DNA of 64,000 nucleotides from Flavobacterium tistrianum (GTDB lineage: Bacteria; Bacteroidota; Bacteroidia; Flavobacteriales; Flavobacteriaceae), in contig NZ_QJRH01000066.1 of the NCBI RefSeq assembly GCF_003254545.1, positions 168,472-232,471 of the forward strand. The letters are read 5' to 3'. Positions 52,613 to 60,575 of the stretch are shown here, piece after piece. Below the pieces are notes generated by a model, which searched no databases, was not told the origin of the DNA, and saw only the letters and a program-made list of their open reading frames with translations. Every line of letters begins with the position of its first letter. Within the stretch, counting starts at the first letter, position 1. Made by a program: the position numbers and the translations under genes.

Positions 52613-54238
52613 ATGAAAATTACAGCAGAAGCATTACGACAAAAAATAGGACAATTTTTCTTTCCAGCAGTATTTATAAACGATACCGAAGAAAACATTC
52701 AAGAAACGGAACGCCTTATAAAAGAGTATAATATTGGCGGACTGACCTTTTTTCACAGCCGTGCGAGCGCTGCAACCAATTACGAAAGCAAGAAAAAAGT
52801 AGTTTTCAACGATGACAGCTACGAAAAAATCAAAGCTTTAATTGTTCGTTATCAAAAAGCCGCTTCTACTCCACTTTTAATTAGTATTGATGCGGAATGG
52901 GGATTAGCAATGCGAATTGAAAAAACACCGCAATATCCGTACGCAATTACACTTGGTGCTTTACCTGAAAACAAATCTGATTTGGTTTATGAAGTTGGAA
53001 AACAAATTGGATTGGATTTAAAAGCTGCCGGAATTCAGTATAATTTATCGCCTTTGGCAGATATTAATAACAACCCAAATAATCCCGTTATTGGATATCG
53101 TTCTTTTGGAGAAGATAAAAAGAAAGTAGCCGATTTTTCTGTCGAATATTTAAAAGGAATGTCGGAAGTTGGCGTTTTAGGTTGTCTGAAGCATTTTCCT
53201 GGACACGGAAATACAAATGTGGATTCGCATTTAGGATTACCGGTTTTAAAAGAAACTTTAGAAGAATTATTGGATAACGAATTATATCCATTTATAAAAG
53301 GAATTGAAAACAATGTCGATTCTATTATGATTGGACATTTGGCTGTTCCGAGTTTAAATGACGGAAAAGATACTTCGGCAACTTTATCAAAAGCAGTTAT
53401 TCAGGATCTTTTACGCGATAAATTAGGTTACGACGGTTTGGTAATTTCTGATGCCTTAAACATGCACAGTGTTTCTAAATTGTACGAAACCAAAGGTCAA
53501 TTAGAATGGGAAGCTTTCAACGCTGGAAATGATGTTTTATGTTTCGCCGAAAATGTTCCTGAAGGAATTGAAGCTATTTATAAAAACGCTTCGCCAGATC
53601 GTATTTTCGAAAGCTATAACCGAATCATGAAAGCCAAAGAAAAAGCAGGAATTCTTTCTGGAAATACCGCTGTTTCGGGCGAATTAGATTTCGAAAAAAC
53701 ATCAAAATTAAATCTGGAAATTGCTCAAAATGCGATTACCTCAATTATTGATAACTCTAGCGCAGAAGTAGTTTTTGAAGCTCAGAAAAACAACCAATTA
53801 GCTAAACTAAGTTTATATAAAAACACTGAAAATACATTCTTCAAAACTTTAAATACAAAACTGCCATCACCAGAATTTGCTTTTGAAAATTTAGAAGTTT
53901 CGGATATTTCATCTATTAAAAAAGAATTAGAAAATTTTGAAACGATTATCATTTCATTATTTGTTCCAAAAGCAAAACCGCTAAATAATTTCGAAATTGA
54001 TAATGAAGTTTTAGACTTGCTTTCTAAATTATTGGATACAAAAAAATGCACTGTTTTTGTTTTCGGAAATCCATACGCATTGCCTTTAATTCCTAACTTG
54101 AAAAAAGCGTCAGAATTAATTCAGGCGTATCAGGATTTTGAAGAATTTCAAAAAACAGCGGGAGTTCAATTTTTAGAAAAAAATATTTTCAATGGCGTTT
54201 TACCAGTAAATATTGACATTCAACAAGTTAAAACTTAA
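52613..54238 (+). CDS. nagZ: Glycoside hydrolase family 3, beta-N-acetylhexosaminidase (NagZ-like)
   Basis: 541 residues from ATG 52613, 2 nt after the GNAT stop. A start at 52589 would overlap the GNAT and is rejected. GH3 barrel with ISIDAEWGLAMRI, the NagZ loop LKHFPGHGNTNVDSH (catalytic His), MIGHLAVPSL and nucleophile VISDALNM. Residues about 360-541 form an extra C-terminal domain like GH3_C. No signal peptide, so cytoplasmic, as needed to trim GlcNAc from imported anhydro-muropeptides. NagZ of many Gram-negatives is shorter (about 340 residues), so this is the longer two-domain form. Confidence 0.9.
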   Translation: MKITAEALRQKIGQFFFPAVFINDTEENIQETERLIKEYNIGGLTFFHSRASAATNYESKKKVVFNDDSYEKIKALIVRYQKAASTPLLISIDAEWGLAMRIEKTPQYPYAITLGALPENKSDLVYEVGKQIGLDLKAAGIQYNLSPLADINNNPNNPVIGYRSFGEDKKKVADFSVEYLKGMSEVGVLGCLKHFPGHGNTNVDSHLGLPVLKETLEELLDNELYPFIKGIENNVDSIMIGHLAVPSLNDGKDTSATLSKAVIQDLLRDKLGYDGLVISDALNMHSVSKLYETKGQLEWEAFNAGNDVLCFAENVPEGIEAIYKNASPDRIFESYNRIMKAKEKAGILSGNTAVSGELDFEKTSKLNLEIAQNAITSIIDNSSAEVVFEAQKNNQLAKLSLYKNTENTFFKTLNTKLPSPEFAFENLEVSDISSIKKELENFETIIISLFVPKAKPLNNFEIDNEVLDLLSKLLDTKKCTVFVFGNPYALPLIPNLKKASELIQAYQDFEEFQKTAGVQFLEKNIFNGVLPVNIDIQQVKT

Positions 54239-54284
54239 AATAACCAAAATTTATCAACTTATAAGTTTTTATAATCACATCTTA

Positions 54285-54316
54285 TTGTAAGAACCTGTAC
54301 TTATGCCCTACTTTTG
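54285..54316 (+). promoter_or_regulatory. Promoter of the peroxiredoxin gene (TTG-N21-TACTTTTG)
   Basis: TTG 54285-54287, 21-nt spacer, TACTTTTG 54309-54316, 32 nt before the ATG. Confidence 0.6.
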
Positions 54317-54348
54317 CACCAATAAATTTTTAACGTAAAACGAATATT

Positions 54349-54987
54349 ATGTCTTTAGTAGGAAAAAAATTCCCAAGTATTGCAGTAGATGCTATCTCAG
54401 AAATGGGTGACAATTTAAAAATCAACATTTTTGAAGAAGCAGTAAACAACAATAAAAAAGTACTTTTATTTTGGTACCCAAAAGATTTTACTTTTGTATG
54501 TCCAACTGAATTACACGCCTTTCAAGCTGCATTACCAGAATTTGAAAAAAGAAATACTATCGTAATTGGTGCTTCTTGTGATACAAACGAAGTTCACTTT
54601 GCTTGGTTAAATACTCCAAAAAACAATGGTGGAATCGAAGGTGTTACTTACCCAATCTTAGCTGATACAAACCGTAACTTAGCTAACATTTTAGGTATTC
54701 TTGATATCGAATCTACAAGCTACAGCGAAGATACTGATTCAGTTATCATTGAAGGTTCAAACGTTCCTTACAGAGCTACTTACTTAATCGACGAGACTGG
54801 AAAAATTTTCCACGAAAGCGTAAACGATATGCCATTAGGACGTAACGTAAACGAATACTTAAGAATGGTTGACGCATACACTCACATTCAAACTAAAGGT
54901 GAAGTTTGCCCAGCAAACTGGGAAGCTGGTAAAGAAGCTATGACTGCTGATAGATTAAGCACTGCTGAATACTTAAGCGCAAACTAA
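54349..54987 (+). CDS. Peroxiredoxin (AhpC/TSA family)
   Basis: 212-residue 2-Cys peroxiredoxin: LFWYPKDFTFVCPTELHAF with peroxidatic Cys51 and C-terminal GEVCPANWEAG with resolving Cys187. It reduces peroxides with electrons from a thioredoxin-like partner. A thioredoxin with a CGNC site follows after 245 bp of repeats and is the natural candidate. Conserved WLNTPKNNGG and SVNDMPLGRNVNEYLRMVDA are also seen. Own promoter. Confidence 0.95.
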   Translation: MSLVGKKFPSIAVDAISEMGDNLKINIFEEAVNNNKKVLLFWYPKDFTFVCPTELHAFQAALPEFEKRNTIVIGASCDTNEVHFAWLNTPKNNGGIEGVTYPILADTNRNLANILGILDIESTSYSEDTDSVIIEGSNVPYRATYLIDETGKIFHESVNDMPLGRNVNEYLRMVDAYTHIQTKGEVCPANWEAGKEAMTADRLSTAEYLSAN

Positions 54988-54990
54988 TTC

Positions 54991-55226
54991 TTTTTTAAGG
55001 TTCTGAGATTCTAAGATACTAAGGCACTAAGCTTTTTTACTGAACTTTAAATCTTAAATAAAAATTCTACAATATAGTTATCGGGTTCTAAGATTAAAAC
55101 TTAGAATCTTAGAACCTTGATGACTTTAGATCTCACAAAAATAATTTTAACGTTAAGTCATTTGTGGACTAAGGGCTAAAAAAACTTAGAACCTTAGCAC
55201 CTCAGCGACTTAGCACCTTAAAAAAT
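54991..55226. repeat. Inverted pair of octamer-period arrays between peroxiredoxin and thioredoxin
   Basis: Left array 54991-55038: T6 AAGG then TTCTGAGA, TTCTAAGA, TACTAAGG, CACTAAGC, T6. Right array 55178-55226 is the reverse-complement type, bounded by A7 and A6. A smaller inverted pair GGTTCTAAGATT / AATCTTAGAACC lies between (55084-55117). Confidence 0.7.
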
Positions 55227-55232
55227 AAACAA

Positions 55233-55541
55233 ATGTTAATCGACTTAAACGAAGATACGTTAGCAGATTTAGTTGCTAAAAACGAAAAAGTAGTAGTACA
55301 ATATTCAGCTTCATGGTGTGGAAATTGCCGTATTATGAAACCAAAATTCAAAAAATTAGCAACAGAAAATGAAGCTATCACTTTTGTTTTGGTTGATGCA
55401 GAAAACTCTCCTGAATCAAGAAAATTAGCTAATGTGAGTAACTTGCCTACATTCGCTACTTTCGTAAACGGACAATTGGTTGGCGAAACTCAAACTAACA
55501 AACAAGAAGTTTTAATCGATCTTGTAAACGCTATTGCTTAA
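55233..55541 (+). CDS. Thioredoxin family protein
   Basis: 102 residues, single thioredoxin domain without signal peptide. Active site SASWCGNCRIMKP has Cys29 and Cys32, with CGNC in place of the usual CGPC. The cis-Pro is in NLPTFATF. The position between a 2-Cys peroxiredoxin and a small DUF6952-like protein suggests it reduces that peroxiredoxin. Confidence 0.92.
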   Translation: MLIDLNEDTLADLVAKNEKVVVQYSASWCGNCRIMKPKFKKLATENEAITFVLVDAENSPESRKLANVSNLPTFATFVNGQLVGETQTNKQEVLIDLVNAIA

Positions 55542-55561
55542 ATTTAGACGAGTTAGACTGG

Positions 55562-55640
55562 CTTAGATTTTTAGACTTCTTAGAAGTTGTCTACAAACTA
55601 AAAAAGGTCTAAGAAGTCTAAGTATGTCTAAAAATCTAAG
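55562..55640. repeat. 15-bp inverted repeat with TCTAAGAAG units
   Basis: CTTAGATTTTTAGAC (55562-55576) pairs perfectly with GTCTAAAAATCTAAG (55626-55640). The interior repeats GTCTAAGAA. It lies 12 nt before the next gene. Confidence 0.7.
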
Positions 55641-55651
55641 AAGTCTAAACT

Positions 55652-55909
55652 ATGAAATTACCAGTAATTAAGCATTTAACACAATTCATCGAAGAAAACG
55701 ATCAGGATTATATCATTGAAACAATTGAAGTTCTAGAAGCGATGACCGAAATTCCTTCTCTTAAAGACGAAGAATTAGACGTGATCGGTGAATTGATTTC
55801 AAATATGTATGGTGCTCTTGAAGTACAAAAATTGGTTGCTCAAGGAACAGATAAAAAAGAAGCTTTAAATACGTTTATGAAACGTGTGTTAGGCTCAATC
55901 GATAAGTAA
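55652..55909 (+). CDS. Small protein, DUF6952-like
   Basis: 85 residues, acidic and helical: MKLPVIKHLTQFIEENDQ, then VLEAMTEIPSLKDEELDVIGELISNMYGALEV. I associate this sequence type with DUF6952, a small protein that accompanies peroxiredoxin and thioredoxin genes in flavobacteria; that link is from memory. Third gene of the peroxide cassette. No cysteine is present, so it is not itself a thiol enzyme. Confidence 0.7.
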   Translation: MKLPVIKHLTQFIEENDQDYIIETIEVLEAMTEIPSLKDEELDVIGELISNMYGALEVQKLVAQGTDKKEALNTFMKRVLGSIDK

Positions 55910-55950
55910 ATCGATCCCCTCCCAAGAATAAAAACAAAAAAAAGGCTGAG

Positions 55951-55983
55951 AAAGCGTTTCTAATTTTAGGGACGCTTTTTTTA
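55951..55983 (+). terminator. Terminator of the peroxide cassette
   Basis: Stem AAAGCGT / ACGCTTT, 14-nt loop, T7. Confidence 0.65.
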
Positions 55984-56103
55984 GTTTACAGTGTTCAGTC
56001 GCAGTTTTCAGCCAATCTTTGTCAGGCTGAGCGGAGTCGAAGCCCACGCAAAGCAAATCAAAAATCTACATTCTAAAATTTAAAACAATTTGGGCGAGCC
56101 ACC

Positions 56104-56210
56104 ATCCCAATAAAAGGGCTAACTCACTTTGCGCATATACGCCCTTTTATCGGGATGCTGTCGGGCTATCCGCGCTACTTCGGTAGCCAGCTCCTATCCC
56201 TCTCGCGGAT
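56104..56210 (+). other. Structured repeat element with UUCG tetraloop hairpin
   Basis: ATCCCAATAAAAGGGC (56104-56119) pairs with GCCCTTTTATCGGGAT (56141-56156), one mismatch. Then ATCCGCG (56168-56174) pairs with CGCGGAT (56204-56210), and inside it GCTAC-TTCG-GTAGC forms a C(UUCG)G tetraloop hairpin in the plus-strand RNA. Possibly a divergent relative, on either strand, of the 35422-35502 element. Confidence 0.5.
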
Positions 56211-56469
56211 AAAAGGTTTCAATTTACTTTTATATTTATCGACAAAGAATTGTCAGGCTGAGCGGAGTCGAAGCCCAAACAAAGTAACTAGACAAAAATC
56301 ACCAATTACAATGTGGAGCTACTTACGCGGGCTTCGACTCCGCTCAGCCTGACAAGCGTAATAAATCTAAAATAATTTGACAAATTCGTCAATTAAAAGC
56401 CATCCAAAAACGATCCTTAATCTCTCCTTAAACCCTCAACAAATACTTTTAGATTCAAATATTAATCCT

Positions 56470-56477
56470 TACTTTTG
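56470..56477 (+). promoter_or_regulatory. Predicted -7 element of tpx (TACTTTTG)
   Basis: TAnnTTTG match 26 nt before the ATG; identical octamer to the peroxiredoxin promoter. Confidence 0.5.
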
Positions 56478-56503
56478 AGCCTCATTAATTTTAATCAAAA
56501 ATC

Positions 56504-57001
56504 ATGGCATCTATTACATTAGGAGGAAATCCAGTTCATACATCAGGTGAATTACCAGCAGTTGGAACGCAATTAGCTGACTTCAAATTAGTACAAAACG
56601 ATTTATCAGTTGCTTCTTTAAGCAATTTCGCTGGTAAAAAATTAGTTTTAAACATCTTCCCAAGTGTTGATACCGGAACTTGCGCAACATCTGTTAGAAC
56701 TTTCAATGCAAGTGCAAGCGGATTAGAAAACACAACTGTTTTATGTATTTCTAGAGATTTGCCTTTTGCTCAGAAACGTTTCTGCGGTGCTGAAGGTTTA
56801 GAAAATGTAGTGAACTTATCAGACTTTCAAACTGGTGCTTTTGGTAAAGCAAACGGATTAGAAATCGTTGACGGACCATTAGCAGGTTTACACTCACGAG
56901 CAATCATTGTTGTTGATGCCAACGGAAAAATCGTTCATACAGAACAAGTTTCAGAAATTGCAAACGAACCAAATTACGAAGCAGCTTTAGCAGCACTATA
57001 A
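56504..57001 (+). CDS. tpx: Thiol peroxidase
   Basis: 165 residues, atypical 2-Cys peroxiredoxin. FPSVDTGTCATSVRTFN carries peroxidatic Cys60, and KRFCGAEG resolving Cys94, matching the C61/C95 pair of E. coli Tpx. MASITLGGNPVHTSGELP is the typical family start. It reduces lipid and other peroxides using thioredoxin. dgkA follows after 13 nt and may be co-transcribed. Confidence 0.96.
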   Translation: MASITLGGNPVHTSGELPAVGTQLADFKLVQNDLSVASLSNFAGKKLVLNIFPSVDTGTCATSVRTFNASASGLENTTVLCISRDLPFAQKRFCGAEGLENVVNLSDFQTGAFGKANGLEIVDGPLAGLHSRAIIVVDANGKIVHTEQVSEIANEPNYEAALAAL

Positions 57002-57014
57002 TATTTTCCCATAA

Positions 57015-57389
57015 ATGGAGTTTCAAAAAGATAACACATTTGTTACAGGCCGTTTAAAAAGCATGACATATGCTTTTAACGGCGCTGTAAAATTAATTAA
57101 GACCGAACATAGCATTATGGTCCAATTTTCATTAGGAATCATAATGACTATTTTAGGTTTTTATTTTCATATTTCGCAAACCGAATGGCTTTGTCAAACT
57201 CTGGCAATCGGTTTAGTTTTGGCTGTAGAAGGACTAAATACAGCAGTTGAAAAAATTGCCGATTTTATTCATCCTGATTACAGCAAACGAATCGGATTTA
57301 TTAAAGATATTGCTGCCGGAGCGGTATTTTTTGCCGCAATGACTGCAATTGCAATAGGCTTGATTATTTATATTCCAAAATTTATTTAG
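57015..57389 (+). CDS. dgkA: Diacylglycerol kinase (DgkA family)
   Basis: 124 residues, three transmembrane helices, with the family signature VEGLNTAVEKIADFI near residue 75. DgkA phosphorylates diacylglycerol, or undecaprenol in some bacteria, at the inner membrane. The N-terminal GRLKSMTYAFNGAVKLIKTEHS and its length suit the Gram-positive-like/UdpK subgroup found in Bacteroidota, so the lipid substrate is open. ftsK starts 18 nt later. Confidence 0.9.
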   Translation: MEFQKDNTFVTGRLKSMTYAFNGAVKLIKTEHSIMVQFSLGIIMTILGFYFHISQTEWLCQTLAIGLVLAVEGLNTAVEKIADFIHPDYSKRIGFIKDIAAGAVFFAAMTAIAIGLIIYIPKFI

Positions 57390-57407
57390 GCAAAGGAAAA
57401 CGCAAGA

Positions 57408-59867
57408 ATGGCAAAAAATAAAAAAGAAACTGTAGATAAAAAAAACGACAAACAAGAAGGAAACAAAAGATCTTTTAAAATATCTAAACAACAAAAATTT
57501 GTTTTAGGGTGTCTTTTGGTTCTTTTTTCTATTGCACTATTAGTTGCATTTATTTCTTTTTACGTTAACGGACAATGGCAAAATGATCAAAGTGTTGTAG
57601 ACCAACTTGGAGATCGTGCTGAAATTGCTGAGAACTGGCTCGGAAAATTCGGAGCTTATCTTGCCGATCTGATTATTTACAGAGGTTTCGGACTTGCCTC
57701 TTTTATTTTTGTGCGTTTGTTTTTCCTTACTGGGATGTTTTTAGCGCTGGATCTTTCGACTCAAAAACTTAAAAACACTTGGTTCTGGGATATTTTTGCT
57801 ATTATTATAGTTTCTGTATTATTTGGTTTCTTTGCTACTTCTGCACCAGAATTAGGAGGAACAATTGGTTATGAACTGAATTTGTTTCTGCAAGATTACA
57901 TTGGAAAAACTGGTACTCTGCTTACACTTCTTTTTGGTTTGATTGTTTATCTGATTTTCAAAATCAAATTATCGCCAGAAAAAATTCAATCGTATTTTGA
58001 TTCGACCAAAAAAGAATTCAAATCAGAATTAGACACTTTAAAGCCAGCTGTAAATCAGCCAGAGAGCGCTTATAATCTGGAAGAATTTGCTATTGTGGAA
58101 GAACAGCAAGAAGAAAATGACCCTGAGTTGGATAACATCCACATTAAAACAGTCGATTCTCAGTTCGAACTTAACAAAGAAGCTTTAAAGCCAACGATTT
58201 CTCATCCTTCGGAAATTGAGTTAAATCCAGTATTAAAACCAATTACTCCAAAACAAGAACTGCCATTAGTTTCTCCAGACGAAGCTTTTGTCATTGAAAA
58301 AGCGGAAGAAGAAGATATTATCGAAGAAAATCTAGCTTCACGTTTAGTTGCCGATTTCGGTTTATTTGATCCGACTTTGGATTTATCCAATTACAAATTC
58401 CCGACAATCGATTTATTAAAAGAATATTCGACTGGCGGAATTACAATTAATCAGGAAGAACTAGAAGAAAACAAAAACAGAATTGTAGATACACTTCGTA
58501 ACTACAAAATTGAAATAGCGCAAATCAAAGCAACCGTTGGACCATCGGTAACTTTATATGAAATTGTACCAGAAGCGGGAATCAGAATTTCTAAAATTAA
58601 GAGTTTAGAAGACGATATCGCTTTATCATTATCAGCACTAGGAATTCGTATCATTGCTCCAATTCCAGGAAAAGGTACTATCGGTATTGAGGTTCCGAAC
58701 AAAAACCCAACTATGGTTTCTATGAAAAGCGTTATCGGTGCGGCGAAGTTCCAAGAAGCTGAAATGGAATTGCCAATTGCATTAGGAAAAACAATTTCAA
58801 ACGAAACTTTTGTTGTCGATTTAGCTAAAATGCCTCACTTATTGATGGCCGGAGCAACTGGACAAGGAAAATCGGTTGGGTTAAACGCGGTTTTAACTTC
58901 GCTTTTATACAAAAAACATCCGGCTGAAGTAAAATTTGTTTTGGTAGATCCGAAAAAAGTAGAACTTACGCTTTTCAACAAAATTGAAAGACATTATTTA
59001 GCCAAACTTCCTGACACTGAAGACGCTATTATTACAGATAATGCAAAAGTTGTAAATACTTTAAACTCACTTTGTACCGAAATGGACAATCGTTATTCTT
59101 TATTAAAAGATGCGATGGTTCGTAACATCAAAGAATACAACGATAAATTCAAGTCTAGAAAATTAAATCCAGAAGCTGGACACCGATTTTTACCATACAT
59201 TGTTTTGGTTGTCGATGAGTTCGCCGATTTGATTATGACCGCAGGAAAAGAAGTTGAAGTTCCTATTGCTCGTTTGGCCCAGTTAGCCCGTGCCATTGGT
59301 ATTCACTTAATTATTGCAACGCAGAGACCATCTGTAAACGTTATTACAGGTTTAATTAAAGCCAATTTCCCTGCTAGAATTGCGTTTAGAGTAACTTCAA
59401 AAATTGACTCTAGAACTATTTTGGATACTCAGGGTGCAGACCAGCTTATTGGACGCGGGGACTTATTATACACCAACGGAAATGACGTGATTCGTGTTCA
59501 GTGTGCTTTCATTGACACTCCTGAAGTAGAAAAAATTACAGATTTTATTGGAGGACAAAAAGCATATGCCACAGCTTATTTGCTTCCAGAGTTTGTTGGA
59601 GAAGAAAGTGGCATTAATCTTGATATAGATATTTCCGAAAGAGATACTTTATTTAGAGAAGCGGCAGAGATAATTGTCAATGCACAGCAGGGATCTGCTT
59701 CTTTATTGCAACGAAAATTAAAATTAGGATACAACAGAGCTGGTCGTTTGATCGATCAACTTGAGGCAGCAGGTATTGTTGGTCCGTTTGAAGGCAGTAA
59801 AGCACGCAGTGTAAACATCTTAGATTTAAATGCTCTTGATCAATTTTTTAATAATGAACAAAATTAA
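57408..59867 (+). CDS. ftsK: DNA translocase FtsK
   Basis: 819 residues. Basic N-terminus and four membrane helices in residues about 28-185, an acidic linker to about 330, then the RecA-like motor with Walker A AGATGQGKSVGL near 483-494 and Walker B VLVVDEFADLI near 599. The gamma winged-helix domain closes the protein (ASLLQRKLKLGYNRAGRLIDQLEAAGI). FtsK links septum formation to clearing of the chromosome terminus. The linker is much shorter than in E. coli. Downstream lolA overlaps or abuts its stop. Confidence 0.96.
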   Translation: MAKNKKETVDKKNDKQEGNKRSFKISKQQKFVLGCLLVLFSIALLVAFISFYVNGQWQNDQSVVDQLGDRAEIAENWLGKFGAYLADLIIYRGFGLASFIFVRLFFLTGMFLALDLSTQKLKNTWFWDIFAIIIVSVLFGFFATSAPELGGTIGYELNLFLQDYIGKTGTLLTLLFGLIVYLIFKIKLSPEKIQSYFDSTKKEFKSELDTLKPAVNQPESAYNLEEFAIVEEQQEENDPELDNIHIKTVDSQFELNKEALKPTISHPSEIELNPVLKPITPKQELPLVSPDEAFVIEKAEEEDIIEENLASRLVADFGLFDPTLDLSNYKFPTIDLLKEYSTGGITINQEELEENKNRIVDTLRNYKIEIAQIKATVGPSVTLYEIVPEAGIRISKIKSLEDDIALSLSALGIRIIAPIPGKGTIGIEVPNKNPTMVSMKSVIGAAKFQEAEMELPIALGKTISNETFVVDLAKMPHLLMAGATGQGKSVGLNAVLTSLLYKKHPAEVKFVLVDPKKVELTLFNKIERHYLAKLPDTEDAIITDNAKVVNTLNSLCTEMDNRYSLLKDAMVRNIKEYNDKFKSRKLNPEAGHRFLPYIVLVVDEFADLIMTAGKEVEVPIARLAQLARAIGIHLIIATQRPSVNVITGLIKANFPARIAFRVTSKIDSRTILDTQGADQLIGRGDLLYTNGNDVIRVQCAFIDTPEVEKITDFIGGQKAYATAYLLPEFVGEESGINLDIDISERDTLFREAAEIIVNAQQGSASLLQRKLKLGYNRAGRLIDQLEAAGIVGPFEGSKARSVNILDLNALDQFFNNEQN

Positions 59868-59874
59868 TCCAATC

Positions 59875-60567
59875 ATGAAAGCAAAAATTCAAGAAATCAA
59901 CAACAATTCTATCACAAACATGACTAAAAAGTGTTTCAAAATGGCAATTATATTGCTTTTGAGCTTCACTTCTATTCAGGCTCAAGATAAAAAAGCTAAA
60001 GATTTATTGAACGAAGTAACTTCTAAAATAAAAAGCTACGACAATATTGTTATCGATTTTAAATATTCTTTGAATAACGCGAAAGAAAACATCAATCAAG
60101 ACAGTAAAGGAAACGTAACAATGAAAGGAAATCAATATGTTTTGAATTTTATGGGTGTTACCAAAATCTTTGACGGCCAAAAAACCTACACTATTGTTCC
60201 TGAAGACGAAGAAGTGACTATTTCTAAAGTAAACGAGAAAGATGATAACGCAATCACTCCTTCAAAAATGCTTACTTTCTTCAATTCTGGCTACAAATAC
60301 AACATGGACATTGTTCAGAATGTAAAAGGAAGAAAAATTCAATATATCAAATTAGTTCCAACTAGCGGAAAAGACCAAAGAAAAGAAATTTTGTTAGGTG
60401 TTGACGTTCAGACCAAACACATTTACAATTTGATTGAAACTGGAAAAAACGGAACAAAAACAACTTTAACCGTTAATTCTTTTAAAACCAATCAGCCATT
60501 ATCAAAAAATCAATTTACCTTTGTAGCGAGTAAATACCCGAAATACTACATCAATAAATTAGATTAA
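59875..60567 (+). CDS. lolA: Outer-membrane lipoprotein carrier LolA-like
   Basis: 230 residues from ATG 59875, 7 nt after the ftsK stop. ATG 59920 or 59941 would give a tighter signal peptide (MAIILLLSFTSIQAQ), so the true start could be 45-66 nt later. The mature part is a LolA-type half-barrel: LLNEVTSKIKSYDNIVIDFKYS, GNVTMKGNQYVLNFMGVTKIFDGQKTYT and a C-terminal QFTF segment. It carries lipoproteins across the periplasm. It sits directly between ftsK and lptF/G, an order that places envelope-building genes together. Confidence 0.88.
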   Translation: MKAKIQEINNNSITNMTKKCFKMAIILLLSFTSIQAQDKKAKDLLNEVTSKIKSYDNIVIDFKYSLNNAKENINQDSKGNVTMKGNQYVLNFMGVTKIFDGQKTYTIVPEDEEVTISKVNEKDDNAITPSKMLTFFNSGYKYNMDIVQNVKGRKIQYIKLVPTSGKDQRKEILLGVDVQTKHIYNLIETGKNGTKTTLTVNSFKTNQPLSKNQFTFVASKYPKYYINKLD

Positions 60568-60575
60568 TCAGAAGG

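Larger units (their letters stand above)
55910..56503. other. Gene-free stretch with repeats and the tpx promoter
   Basis: 594 bases. Contents: terminator 55951-55983; three copies of a GTCAGGCTGAGCGGAGTCGAAGCC repeat (direct at 56021-56045 and 56251-56275, inverted at 56329-56353); the structured element 56104-56210; the tpx -7 element. Frames in this region translate only repeat sequence. Confidence 0.7.

Noticed and set aside
55542..55651. Regular TCTAAGAAG repeats considered as a CRISPR
   Set aside because: No unique spacers of constant length; it is an inverted repeat with short internal units.
56155..56352. A 65-codon plus-strand frame
   Set aside because: It translates only the hairpin and GCTGAGCGGAGTCGAAG repeats; no gene-like composition.
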